From Pseudocolwellia sp. AS88 (lineage in GTDB: Bacteria > Pseudomonadota > Gammaproteobacteria > Enterobacterales > Alteromonadaceae), in the NCBI RefSeq assembly GCF_030551755.1, contig NZ_JAUPEC010000003.1, positions 212,873 to 276,872 on the forward strand: 64,000 nucleotides of DNA, read 5' to 3'. A program made the position numbers and the translations under genes. The notes below the pieces were generated by a model. It ran no database searches, was not told the origin of the DNA, and worked only from the letters and a program-made list of their open reading frames with translations. This document shows, piece by piece, positions 54,777 through 63,924 of this stretch; position 1 is the stretch's first letter; each line of letters starts with the position of its first letter.

Positions 54777-55007
54777 ATGACTTTATCCGAATTATCACCC
54801 AATCAACAAGCGCGTATTTGTTTTTTACCTGATAACTTTAATTTAAGTGCTCAGCTTATTGAGCAGGGTTTTGCCTTAAAAACACAAATATCTTTAGCAC
54901 ATAAAGCGCCTTTTAAAGGGCCTCTTGCTTTCCATTTACATGGAACAAAAATGTGTTTACCTAATAATATTGCCAACCAAATAAAAATTGAGTTAATAAA
55001 CGAATGA
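54777..55007 (+). CDS. feoA: Ferrous iron transport protein FeoA
   Basis: Small SH3-like cytoplasmic protein that supports FeoB. 76 residues from ATG 54777 (MTLSELSPNQQARICFL); the frame also opens at GTG 54768 but that would lie almost on the Fur box and family members start at MTLSEL. Conserved LIEQGFALKTQISLAHKAPFKGPLAF. Overlaps feoB by four bases. Confidence 0.93.
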   Translation: MTLSELSPNQQARICFLPDNFNLSAQLIEQGFALKTQISLAHKAPFKGPLAFHLHGTKMCLPNNIANQIKIELINE

Positions 55008-57178
55008 CACAGCAAAATTTTGTATTAGCGGGTTTTGCTAATTCAGGAAAAAGTACATTATTTAATGCCTTAAGTGACGGAAAACAAAAAACAGGTAATT
55101 GGACAGGTGTAACGGTTTCTGCCAAACAGAAGCAGTGTGAGATTAACAACACACCTACATTGTTAACCGACTTACCGGGTATTAGCTCGTTAGCTCAACG
55201 TGATCAGCAAGGTAAAGACTTATCCATAACCCAAGACTTTATTAAAAATAAGCCGATTGATTGCTTAATTAATGTAATCGATGTTACACAGCTTAAGCGT
55301 CAACTGTATTTAACAACTCAATTGTTAGAGCTTGGGTTACCTATGATCGTTGTGCTTAACAAACACGATCGTAAAGAAGCTGAAAATATAGATATCAGCA
55401 AGTTGTCTAAACAGCTTGGATGCCCTGTTGTTACTGAAAATAGTATCGGCAAAAATGCCGGAAAAAACCTAAAAGACATATTAAAAACACTCCCTAAGGT
55501 TAGCGAAAAAAAGCACTTATTAACATTGCCAATTGAATTAGCTGATTTTGAAGGCATACCTTTATCATTAGAGCGTCAAGCATGTTCGGGCTCTTGTCAA
55601 TCAAACGACAAGCAAGCTCTTGCAGTTATGCAAGCAAGATATAGCTTTATTGAACAAGTGATTGCAGACGTTACCGTTATGCCTCCTGAAAAAAATACCT
55701 TTAGCGATAAGCTCGATCATTGGATGTTGCATCCTGTATTAGGCGTGCCAATTTTCTTGGTAATGATGTATTTATTATTCATGTTTGCGATTAATGTCGG
55801 TAGTGCCTTCATCGATTTTTTCGATATTCTAGCAGGCGCAATATTTGTAGATTACCCTCTGCATTTTTTAAGTAGTTTTGGTTTGCCTGATTGGTTAACA
55901 ACAATTATTGGTGGTATTGGTCTAGGTATTCAAACAGTTGCGACTTTCATTCCTATTATTGCCTGTTTATTTATTGGCTTATCGTTGCTAGAAAGTAGTG
56001 GTTATTTAGCTAGAGCCGCTTTTGTTGTTGATAGTGCAATGCAAAAAATTGGCTTACCAGGTAAAGCCTTTGTACCGTTAATTGTTGGCTTCGGCTGTAC
56101 GGTACCAGCGGTAATGTCAGCACGAATTTTAGATAATGAACGTGAACGCATAACCACAGTTATGATGTCACCATTTATGTCGTGTGGTGCTCGATTGCCT
56201 GTTTATGCCCTTTTCGCCGCAGCTTTTTTCCCTGATTCAGGTCAAAACATTGTATTTTTATTGTATTTGATTGGTATCGCAGCAGCGTTGTTTACAGGCT
56301 TAATGCTTAAGAAAACTATTTTAATGGGGAGTAACTCCATTAATATTATGGAACTTCCTTTATATGAATGGCCTAAATTATCTTACTTATTTAAACGAGT
56401 GTGGCAAAGAACTCGATCTTTTGTTCTCGGCGCAGGTAAAACGATTATTGTTGTCGTTTGTGTACTTAACTTTTTCAACTCTTTAGGTACTGACGGCGAG
56501 TTTGGTCATCACGATACACAAGATTCATTATTAAGTCGAAGTGCTCAAGTCGTTACTCCGTTATTAGCACCTATGGGTGTGAAAGAAGATAACTGGCAGG
56601 CGAGTGTAGGTATTATTACGGGCTTATTCGCCAAAGAAGCACTTGTTGCAACATTTAACAGTTTGTACTCACCTAAATCAGAAGAAGCTAGTGAGCCAGA
56701 ATCTTTTGGTGTGATATGGGATGAAGCAATCTTTAGCATTAAAGATAATCTGCAAGGAATAGAAGCAGATGACCCGCTAGGTACAGATATTGGTGACGTT
56801 TCTACAGTACAAGCGGCTGCACAAGCTCAAGAGGTTGAGGAAAGTACCATAACTATAATGCAGGCGGCATTTGCTGGTAAAATAGGCGCATTTAGTTACT
56901 TACTTTTCATTTTACTTTATACGCCTTGTGCTGCAGCAATGGGCGCAATTAAAAATGAAGTTGGTACACGTTGGGCCGTTTTTGCAGCCTCATGGAGTTT
57001 CACTTTAGCTTATTTGTCAGCTGTAGCTAGTTACCAAGTTGCAACTTTTGCTACAACACCTTTGCATTCATTTAGCATATTGACTGTTGTTAGTTTAGTA
57101 TTCTTTGGTATATATATGACTTTAAAGCGTTTTGGCAAAAATATACTTACTATTCCAACACTGGTGAGCTACCGCTAA
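55004..57178 (+). CDS. feoB: Ferrous iron transporter FeoB
   Basis: 724 residues: N-terminal G domain (G1 GFANSGKSTLFNALS, G3 TDLPGIS, G4 LNKHD), then a membrane domain with two Gate repeats and the conserved FGCTVPAVMSARIL and LYTPCAAAMGAIKNE. Imports Fe2+ under GTP control. No feoC follows. A long palindrome (57210-57248) lies after the stop. Confidence 0.96.
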   Translation: MTQQNFVLAGFANSGKSTLFNALSDGKQKTGNWTGVTVSAKQKQCEINNTPTLLTDLPGISSLAQRDQQGKDLSITQDFIKNKPIDCLINVIDVTQLKRQLYLTTQLLELGLPMIVVLNKHDRKEAENIDISKLSKQLGCPVVTENSIGKNAGKNLKDILKTLPKVSEKKHLLTLPIELADFEGIPLSLERQACSGSCQSNDKQALAVMQARYSFIEQVIADVTVMPPEKNTFSDKLDHWMLHPVLGVPIFLVMMYLLFMFAINVGSAFIDFFDILAGAIFVDYPLHFLSSFGLPDWLTTIIGGIGLGIQTVATFIPIIACLFIGLSLLESSGYLARAAFVVDSAMQKIGLPGKAFVPLIVGFGCTVPAVMSARILDNERERITTVMMSPFMSCGARLPVYALFAAAFFPDSGQNIVFLLYLIGIAAALFTGLMLKKTILMGSNSINIMELPLYEWPKLSYLFKRVWQRTRSFVLGAGKTIIVVVCVLNFFNSLGTDGEFGHHDTQDSLLSRSAQVVTPLLAPMGVKEDNWQASVGIITGLFAKEALVATFNSLYSPKSEEASEPESFGVIWDEAIFSIKDNLQGIEADDPLGTDIGDVSTVQAAAQAQEVEESTITIMQAAFAGKIGAFSYLLFILLYTPCAAAMGAIKNEVGTRWAVFAASWSFTLAYLSAVASYQVATFATTPLHSFSILTVVSLVFFGIYMTLKRFGKNILTIPTLVSYR

Positions 57179-57209
57179 ATAGTTTTAATCTTGTTATTAT
57201 TATGAAATC

Positions 57210-57248
57210 AAATGATATGACTTTACGTAATGTAAAGTCATATCATTT
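57210..57248. repeat. 17-bp perfect inverted repeat after feoB
   Basis: AAATGATATGACTTTAC (57210-57226) and its complement (57232-57248) with a 5-nt loop, 32 bases after the feoB stop. Probably a terminator hairpin despite lacking a strong T-run. The remaining 57249-57594 holds no gene or structure that I can see. Confidence 0.7.
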
Positions 57249-57594
57249 AAACCTGCAAACTAAGTATATTCATAGTCATCAATTCAATAACTTTTCTGCC
57301 TAACAGAATTGATTTGATATTTTATATACTCATATAACCCTTACTACAGATAAAACCTACAAAACAAAAATATTGTTCGCAGTTTACTGACATGATCTGT
57401 AAAGCATAATCTTATAAATTATATTCTTAAAGCTTGTTAAATTTTAAAGCTGTGGCAATGTGACTATATAAAAAATATATCATATGTATATCTATCGATA
57501 AGTTACTTCTTTATGAAATCAATAGTACTTTTGTAGGATTTCTGAATGTAATTACTTTATTGGTTAACAATAACAAATAAATAGGGGAGTTATA

Positions 57595-59214
57595 ATGCTA
57601 GGACAAATGATGGAGATGCCACTAACTATTGGTAGCCTCATTGCTCATGCGGAACGTTACCACACCAACACTGAAATCATCTCAGTAGAAACCACAGGCG
57701 AACGAATCACGAGTAACTGGGGAGAAGTCGGGCGTAATTCTCGCAAACTTGCTTCCGCTCTTAGTAAGCTTGGCATTGCGAGTGGAGAGCGTTGTGCAAC
57801 TATTGCTTGGAATAACCGTCGCCATCTAGAAAGTTATTTTGGTATTTCTGGCGGTGGCATGGTGTGTCATACGATCAATCCACGTTTTTCTCCAGAACAA
57901 CTTTCCTTTGTGGTTAATGATGCAGAAGACCAAGTCTTACTTTTTGAGCAATCTTTTTTACCTTTAGTTGAAAAAATTTATCCTTTACTGAAAACCGTTA
58001 AACACTTTGTTGTGATGGGTCCTCGAGACGAAAATCTTGCTCAAACGATTGAAGGGTTGTTATTTTATGATGAACTTCTTGCTATCGGTGATGCTGATGC
58101 GCCTTGGCCAGAAGTAGATGAACGTTCGGCTTCAAGTTTATGTTATACCTCAGGAACTACTGGTAATCCAAAAGGTGTGCTTTATTCGCATCGTTCAACG
58201 TTAATGCACACATTGGTGGGTAATCAGCCTGATGGTCTTGCACTCTCTGCACAAGACACTGTTTTACCTGTTGTACCTATGTTTCATGTAAATGCATGGG
58301 GAGTTCCTTACATCGCGGCGGCTAACGGCTGTAAGCTTGTGTTACCAGGTCCTAACTTAGATGGAAAAAGTATTCTCAACCTAATTGATGATACTGAAAC
58401 AACTATAGCACTTGGCGTTCCTACCATTTGGATGAACTTATTAGCGGCACTTGAAGCTTCAGATTCTACATTAGCAAGTTTAACCCGCACAGTGGTAGGT
58501 GGGGCACCATTGCCGCCATCTATGATCCCAGTTTTCACCTCTTACGGTGTTGAGTTATTGCATGCATGGGGTATGACCGAAACCTCTCCAGTAGCAACCA
58601 TTAATCAGTTTCTACAGCGTCATAGTGCATTATCTGAAACAGAGAAAATCACATTGCGCACAGGGCAAGGCAGACCATTATTTGGTGTCGATTTACGCTT
58701 GCTTGATGAAAACGGCGAAATACTCCCTCATGATGGAAAAACGCAAGGCGACCTTCAGGTTCGCGGGCATTGGGTTGCTAAACGTTATTTTGGACAAGAT
58801 AAAGATGCACTGACCGATGATGGTTGGTTTGATACCGGTGATGTTTCTACAATTGATGAAGATGGATTTATGATTATTCGTGATCGCTCCAAAGATATTA
58901 TTAAGTCAGGAGGAGAATGGATTTCTACCGTTGAATTAGAAAATATAGCTATTGCACACCCTGAAGTTGCTAATGCTGCAGTGGTTGCTGCCCGACATGA
59001 AAAGTGGGATGAACGCCCAATTGTTATCGCCGTTAAAGCTCCAAACATGAATCCTACTGAAGCAGACGTTTTAGCTTTCTACAAAGACAAAATTTTATCA
59101 TGGCAAATACCTGATGCAGTTATTTTTGTTGATAACTTACCATTGGGAGCTACGGGTAAAGTACAAAAAGCAGAATTACGTAAGCAGTTTGGTGAACACT
59201 TAATTGATAAGTGA
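57595..59214 (+). CDS. Fatty acyl-CoA synthetase (AMP-binding, AlkK/FadD3-like)
   Basis: 539 residues. P-loop LCYTSGTTGNPKGVLYSHRS, the acyl site VPMFHVNAWGVPY, A5 AWGMTETSPVA, A7 WFDTGDVSTIDEDGFMIIRDRSKDIIKSGGEWIS and the C-terminal lysine segment LPLGATGKVQKAELR. Activates a fatty or related acid to its CoA thioester via an acyl-AMP. The substrate is not deducible; medium- to long-chain is likely. GGGGAG precedes the ATG. Followed directly by the aldehyde dehydrogenase gene. Confidence 0.9.
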   Translation: MLGQMMEMPLTIGSLIAHAERYHTNTEIISVETTGERITSNWGEVGRNSRKLASALSKLGIASGERCATIAWNNRRHLESYFGISGGGMVCHTINPRFSPEQLSFVVNDAEDQVLLFEQSFLPLVEKIYPLLKTVKHFVVMGPRDENLAQTIEGLLFYDELLAIGDADAPWPEVDERSASSLCYTSGTTGNPKGVLYSHRSTLMHTLVGNQPDGLALSAQDTVLPVVPMFHVNAWGVPYIAAANGCKLVLPGPNLDGKSILNLIDDTETTIALGVPTIWMNLLAALEASDSTLASLTRTVVGGAPLPPSMIPVFTSYGVELLHAWGMTETSPVATINQFLQRHSALSETEKITLRTGQGRPLFGVDLRLLDENGEILPHDGKTQGDLQVRGHWVAKRYFGQDKDALTDDGWFDTGDVSTIDEDGFMIIRDRSKDIIKSGGEWISTVELENIAIAHPEVANAAVVAARHEKWDERPIVIAVKAPNMNPTEADVLAFYKDKILSWQIPDAVIFVDNLPLGATGKVQKAELRKQFGEHLIDK

Positions 59215-59221
59215 AAATATA

Positions 59222-60961
59222 ATGACTAATAACACAGAACAAAGCATTTCCATTGATAAAACTGCTCTGGATCAAGATCTCAGTGATCTTACTGCCGAGA
59301 AAGATGAATGGTCTCAAACAAGTATTGCTAAACGTATTTCAGTATTGCTTGAAATTAAAGACTGTCTTTTACCTGTTTCAGAAAAATGGGCTAAAACAGC
59401 AGGCCATAAAAAAGGTATACCAGAAGATTCCGCTTTAGTCGGTGAAGAGTGGATTTCAGGTCCGTATTCCGTGATGTCTGCCTGTAATGCTTTACTGCAA
59501 ACACTCACGAAGATGGAAGGTAAAACTTTTCTTAATTCACTGAAAAAACGTAAAACGCAATCAGGTCAACTCGCTGTAAAAGTATTACCGCATTCTATAT
59601 GGGATCATTTATTGTTATCTGGTGTTTCTGCAGAAGTGTGGATGGAAGATAAAGTTACAGAAAGTAATCTTGCACAGCATACGGCAGGCAGTTACGACAT
59701 TCCTCCAAAACAACGTAAAGGTAAACTCGCTTTAGTTTTAGGTGCAGGTAATATTGCATCAATAGCGCCATTAGATGTTTTTCATAAAGTCTTTAATGAA
59801 CATCAAGTGGTCATCTTGAAAATGAACCCTGTTAATGAATATCTAACAGAATTTTTAAATGAAGCGTTGAAGCCTCTGATTGATTTGAATGTTCTACGTA
59901 TAGTCAAAGGTGGTGCTGATGTAGGTGGTTATTTGTGTGAACATTCGGATGTGAATGAAATACATATTACCGGCTCTGGTGCCTCACACGACATTATTGT
60001 TTGGGGACCAGGTGAAGAAGGCTTTCGTAACAAAGCCGCAGACACTCCTAAGCTGACTAAAACAATCACATCTGAATTAGGTGCTGTTTGCCCTACTATA
60101 GTTGTTCCTGGTTCTTGGTCAGCAGCAGACTTAAAGTTTCAGGCTGAGAACATAGCAACACAAAAAATGCATAACTCGGGCTTTAACTGTGTTGCTTGCC
60201 AAATGCTTATTTTACCAAAAGGTTGGGATAAGAAAGAAACGCTACTGAAAACGATTGAAGAAACCATAGGTAACCTCGATCCTCGCCAACCTTATTATCC
60301 TGGTGCTGAAGCACGCTTGTCCGAATTCGAGCAAAGCGCGAACAATGTTGTTAAATTTGATCGTGGAACCGTTACACCTTTATTGGTTAGCTCTGAAACC
60401 GATTCAACTAACGATAAGTATCGTATAACTGAAGTTTTTGCTCCAGCACTTGCGACACATGAAATTTCAGAGCTAGATCCTGAAACCTATTTACGTGCCG
60501 CGGTTAAATTTGCTAATGACGAACTTTATGGCACATTGGGCGCTAATATTGTTATTCACCCTAAAACTATTAAGCAGATAGGGAAAGAGCGCTTTGAAGA
60601 GATAATTGCTGAATTACGTTATGGAACTATCGCTATCAATACGTGGAGTGGTCTTGGCTTTTTAACTCCTGCTTGTCCTTGGGGGGCATTTCCGGGTCAT
60701 ACCTTACAAGATGTACAAAGTGGTATTGGCTTCGCACATAATACGTTTATGTTCGACAAACCTGAACGTGTAATTGTACGTTCTCCATGGCGACCGTTCC
60801 CACGTAACCTATTATCAGGTGAGCTAACGTTATTGCCTAAACCACCATGGTTTGTTACTAACAAGAAGCAGGATAAGATTGGGCAGTTACTTACACAGTT
60901 TCAACATTCGCCAAGCTTTCTCAAATTACCTCGCATCTTTTTTAATGCTTTGTGTGGTTAA
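59222..60961 (+). CDS. Aldehyde dehydrogenase family protein
   Basis: About 579 residues from ATG 59222 (the frame also opens at TTG 59204, which I reject). ALDH fold: LALVLGAGNIASIAPLDVFHK (cofactor region), ITGSGASHDIIVWG, the general-base SELGAVCP and the catalytic Cys ~322 in NSGFNCVACQM. The C-terminus is longer than in classic ALDH, with SPWRPFPRNLLSGELTLLPKPPWF. Paired with the acyl-CoA ligase, it suggests fatty aldehyde or alcohol oxidation to acyl-CoA; the reverse (acyl-CoA reduction) is also possible. Confidence 0.82.
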   Translation: MTNNTEQSISIDKTALDQDLSDLTAEKDEWSQTSIAKRISVLLEIKDCLLPVSEKWAKTAGHKKGIPEDSALVGEEWISGPYSVMSACNALLQTLTKMEGKTFLNSLKKRKTQSGQLAVKVLPHSIWDHLLLSGVSAEVWMEDKVTESNLAQHTAGSYDIPPKQRKGKLALVLGAGNIASIAPLDVFHKVFNEHQVVILKMNPVNEYLTEFLNEALKPLIDLNVLRIVKGGADVGGYLCEHSDVNEIHITGSGASHDIIVWGPGEEGFRNKAADTPKLTKTITSELGAVCPTIVVPGSWSAADLKFQAENIATQKMHNSGFNCVACQMLILPKGWDKKETLLKTIEETIGNLDPRQPYYPGAEARLSEFEQSANNVVKFDRGTVTPLLVSSETDSTNDKYRITEVFAPALATHEISELDPETYLRAAVKFANDELYGTLGANIVIHPKTIKQIGKERFEEIIAELRYGTIAINTWSGLGFLTPACPWGAFPGHTLQDVQSGIGFAHNTFMFDKPERVIVRSPWRPFPRNLLSGELTLLPKPPWFVTNKKQDKIGQLLTQFQHSPSFLKLPRIFFNALCG

Positions 60962-61080
60962 ATTATCGGAGCGTTTAAAAGTGCTTTCTAAATAAGCGGC
61001 TTATATTTAGGTAATGAATATGAAGTGTATCTGGAATGTTATGATATGCTTTTGTTTCATTATCTTTATTAAAGTCACTT

Positions 61081-61470
61081 ATGAACAAAGAACAGGTACA
61101 AGATTACTTATTGAGTAAACCCGAAGCCTTTGTAAATTATCCTTTTGGTGATGGCGTAGAGGTTTATCGCGTTAAACATAAAATGTTTGGATTTTTATCT
61201 TTAGGTAAAGAGACTGAAAAGTCAGATAGCAAAATGTCAGGGCATTACTACATCAATTTAAAATGCGAACCTGACGAAGCCTTAATGCTACGCGACATAT
61301 TCCCTTCTGTGATCCCTGGTTACCATATGAACAAACGTCACTGGAATACCGTTATTCTAGATGGCTCTATTCCACAAGGTGAAATAGAGCGTATGATAGA
61401 CAACTCATTTAAGTTGGTAGTGAGTAACATGAGTAAGAAAGATCAGCAGTCGCTTCTTATTAAAATGTAG
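61081..61470 (+). CDS. MmcQ/YjbR family protein
   Basis: 129 residues with the YjbR fold signature: YLLSKPEAFVNYPFGDGVEVYRVKHKMFGFL, YYINLKCEPDEALMLRD and GYHMNKRHWNTVILDGSIPQGEIERMIDNSF. The double-wing-like fold is thought to bind DNA; role unknown. Single gene with its own AT-rich promoter region. Confidence 0.9.
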   Translation: MNKEQVQDYLLSKPEAFVNYPFGDGVEVYRVKHKMFGFLSLGKETEKSDSKMSGHYYINLKCEPDEALMLRDIFPSVIPGYHMNKRHWNTVILDGSIPQGEIERMIDNSFKLVVSNMSKKDQQSLLIKM

Positions 61471-61632
61471 TTAAGTTTAAATTAACTATACAACTTTCAC
61501 TCCTTATTATAGTTAGTGATATAATGGCTTGATAAACACCAACAACGTTCCGTTTAATTTTTAATCTTCTTCTCGTCTTTATAGTTACGTTTTAAATGCT
61601 CCAACTATCTAAAAATCATATTTAGGAAACCC

Positions 61633-62226
61633 ATGTCGTTATTATTCGCAATGTTCTCATTCTCTTTAGCTATGTCAATTTCACCAGGGCCAGTAAATAT
61701 GGTGGTTGTGTCTTCAGGTGCTAATTATGGAATACGTAAAACATTTGGATTCGTTTCAGGCGGAGCAATTGGCTTCACATTATTGCTGTTATTTGTTGGT
61801 TTAGGTTTTTCTAAAGTTATTGATTTGTATCCGCACTTTCTTGATGTGCTAGCGGTTGTTGGCTCATTATTTATTGTTTATATGGGTTATAAAATAGCAA
61901 CATCAAAGCCTAAAGTTGATATAGAAACTCGTGCTCAACCTACATTTAGTCAAGGTTTCTTGTTGCAGTGGTTAAATCCTAAAGCTTGGGTTGCAAGTAT
62001 GGTGGGTATTTCTTTATTCTCTGTGCCAAACAGTAACCTGGAGTTTTTAACCTTCGCTTTTATCTATTTCGTTGTATGTTACGGCTCCCTTTTTATCTGG
62101 TCAGTAGTCGGTAAGAAAGCGGCAATACTGTTAAATAATGCCTTTAAGTTAAAGTGCTTTAATTACCTCATGGGCGGGTTATTAATCATAACAGCGTGCT
62201 TTTTACTTTATACCCAGTTTAAGTAA
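61633..62226 (+). CDS. LysE-family amino acid exporter
   Basis: 197 residues, about six membrane helices. N-terminal SISPGPVNMVVVSSGANYG and mid motif FLLQWLNPKAWVASM are LysE/RhtB family hallmarks. Likely exports an amino acid or homoserine derivative. The convergent LysR gene next door may or may not control it, since they do not share a promoter. Confidence 0.92.
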   Translation: MSLLFAMFSFSLAMSISPGPVNMVVVSSGANYGIRKTFGFVSGGAIGFTLLLLFVGLGFSKVIDLYPHFLDVLAVVGSLFIVYMGYKIATSKPKVDIETRAQPTFSQGFLLQWLNPKAWVASMVGISLFSVPNSNLEFLTFAFIYFVVCYGSLFIWSVVGKKAAILLNNAFKLKCFNYLMGGLLIITACFLLYTQFK

Positions 62227-62281
62227 ATTCTAACTTAGGAGTTCAGGTTCCAAGCCGGAGCTAAACAATGTAATCGCTATT

Positions 62282-63157
62282 CTATTTACCAAGAAACTCA
62301 CAAATCTGAGACGCTATATAGCTGCTACGCTTGGTTTCGAAGGATTGTCTATTGTGGCAAAGGTATAATGATTCGCCAACTGAATGTTCAAGTTGATGAA
62401 TACGAATAGCTGATTGTTTATGAAATGCATTAACTGCGTGTAAAGGTAAAATAGTAAAACCTATACCACGGCTGACTGGCTCTAAAATCAAACTAATTTG
62501 ATTAGAAAAACCTTTACGCTCGAACTGTTCTATATGTTCAAAGGCTGTGAAGTTTTTACTTAACAATAACTGGGCGTGATGGGCTGCATCTGGATGAAAT
62601 ACAAAACCTAATTCAAGTAATTGTTGCCAGTTTACTGATTCAATATCACTTGATGTTACTAATACTAAAGGTTCTACTGCTATTTTCTTACAAACAACAT
62701 GTTTGGCTTTGCTCCGTTCGGTTAATAAACCAATATCAATTTTACGTTCAATAATCTTCTCTTCAATATCACGATTTGGCGCAAAACTGTAATCAACTAC
62801 TAAGCTTTTATGTTGTTCTTGTATGTCTAATAAATACGGATATAGCTTTAAGCCAACACTGCCTGGAGAGGCTATTTTAACGCTGCCAGTAAATGGCTCG
62901 TCTAACTTAATGGAAGCTTCTAATTCCGTTAAGTTGTTCAACAAATACTTACCTTGTTGATAAAGCTTTACACCTGGCGAAGTTAATGAAAAAGATTTCC
63001 CATCACGTATCAATAATGGGGTATCGAGTTGCTGTTCTAGTTTTTTGATGTGCTGACTAACGCCCGACTGAGTCATAAAAAGCAGTTCAGCGGTTTTAGT
63101 GAAGTGTTCGGTATCAACAAGGGTGCAGAACGTTTTAAGCCAATTAGGATTTATCAT
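62282..63157 (-). CDS. LysR-family transcriptional regulator
   Basis: 291 residues. N-terminal HTH (about 4-62: WLKTFCTLVDTEHFTKTAELLFMTQSGVSQHIKKLEQQL) and a LysR substrate-binding domain (about 88-285). It is divergent from the VOC gene across ~105 bp, the classic layout for LysR control of its neighbour. Ligand unknown. Confidence 0.93.
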   Translation of the reverse strand: MINPNWLKTFCTLVDTEHFTKTAELLFMTQSGVSQHIKKLEQQLDTPLLIRDGKSFSLTSPGVKLYQQGKYLLNNLTELEASIKLDEPFTGSVKIASPGSVGLKLYPYLLDIQEQHKSLVVDYSFAPNRDIEEKIIERKIDIGLLTERSKAKHVVCKKIAVEPLVLVTSSDIESVNWQQLLELGFVFHPDAAHHAQLLLSKNFTAFEHIEQFERKGFSNQISLILEPVSRGIGFTILPLHAVNAFHKQSAIRIHQLEHSVGESLYLCHNRQSFETKRSSYIASQICEFLGK

Positions 63158-63262
63158 TACAAACTGTACTCATTATTATTAAAAATGATAATTTTTTATA
63201 CTTTATCATTCGGCGTACACTTTGCCCATCAAATGAGTTAAGTAAGTCTTTAAGGAAACACT

Positions 63263-63763
63263 ATGAGCAAAGCATACCCAAGAACATTTTCACACATAGG
63301 TATTTCAGTACCTAGTGTAGAAAAAGCAGTGAAATTTTATACCGAAGTGCTTGGTTGGTATTTAATTATGGAACCAACAGAAATTATAGAAGATGACAGC
63401 CCAATCGGTGAAATGTGTACCGATGTATTTGGTGCTAACTGGGGCAAGTTTAAAATAGCTCATATGTCGACAGGCGATCGTATCGGCGTTGAGTTATTTG
63501 AATTTAAAAACCAAGAAAATCCTGAAAACAACTTTGAATATTGGAAAACCGGTGTTTTTCACTTCTGTGTACAAGATCCAAACTTAGAAGAGTTAGTTGA
63601 GAAGATTGTTGCTGCAGGCGGTAAAAAGAGAATGGCAGAGCCACGCTATTACTATCCTAATGAAAAACCATACCGTATGATTTATATGGAAGACCCATTT
63701 GGAAATATTCTTGAAATCTACAGCCATAGCTACGAATTAACTTATGCTGCTGGCGCTTATTAA
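63263..63763 (+). CDS. VOC (glyoxalase/bleomycin resistance) family protein
   Basis: 166 residues with paired beta-alpha-beta-beta-beta modules: FSHIGISVPSVEKAVKFYTEVLGW (first, metal His), and GVFHFCVQDPNLEELVEKI with YRMIYMEDPFGNILEIYSHSYE (second, metal His/Glu). A metal-dependent lyase or dioxygenase-like enzyme; substrate not deducible. Divergent from the LysR gene, which is the likely regulator. AAGGA precedes the ATG. Confidence 0.9.
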   Translation: MSKAYPRTFSHIGISVPSVEKAVKFYTEVLGWYLIMEPTEIIEDDSPIGEMCTDVFGANWGKFKIAHMSTGDRIGVELFEFKNQENPENNFEYWKTGVFHFCVQDPNLEELVEKIVAAGGKKRMAEPRYYYPNEKPYRMIYMEDPFGNILEIYSHSYELTYAAGAY

Positions 63764-63765
63764 TT

Positions 63766-63924
63766 AACCTCAGCTCGGGTTAAGCTATTTTACTCAATAA
63801 TGCTATTTAAGCGCCTATCTGCGTTGTTTTTACGCTCAATAGCCAGCTATTGGTTTATAACAATGCCTTGATAATCACATAAATTTCATCATTGAGAGAG
63901 AATTGAGGCCTTTTATGTTCTTAA
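63766..63924 (+). mobile_element. Diverged relative of the MITE, possibly cut by an IS
   Basis: Starts AACCTCAGCTCGGGTTAAG, close to the MITE end AACCTGAACTCGGTTTAA. It also has CGCTCAATAGCCAGCTATTGG, similar to the internal CGTCAATAGCTAGCCTATTG of the 195-bp copies. The middle differs. It runs up to the IS-like end at 63925, so its right end is either missing or outside the window. Confidence 0.5.
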
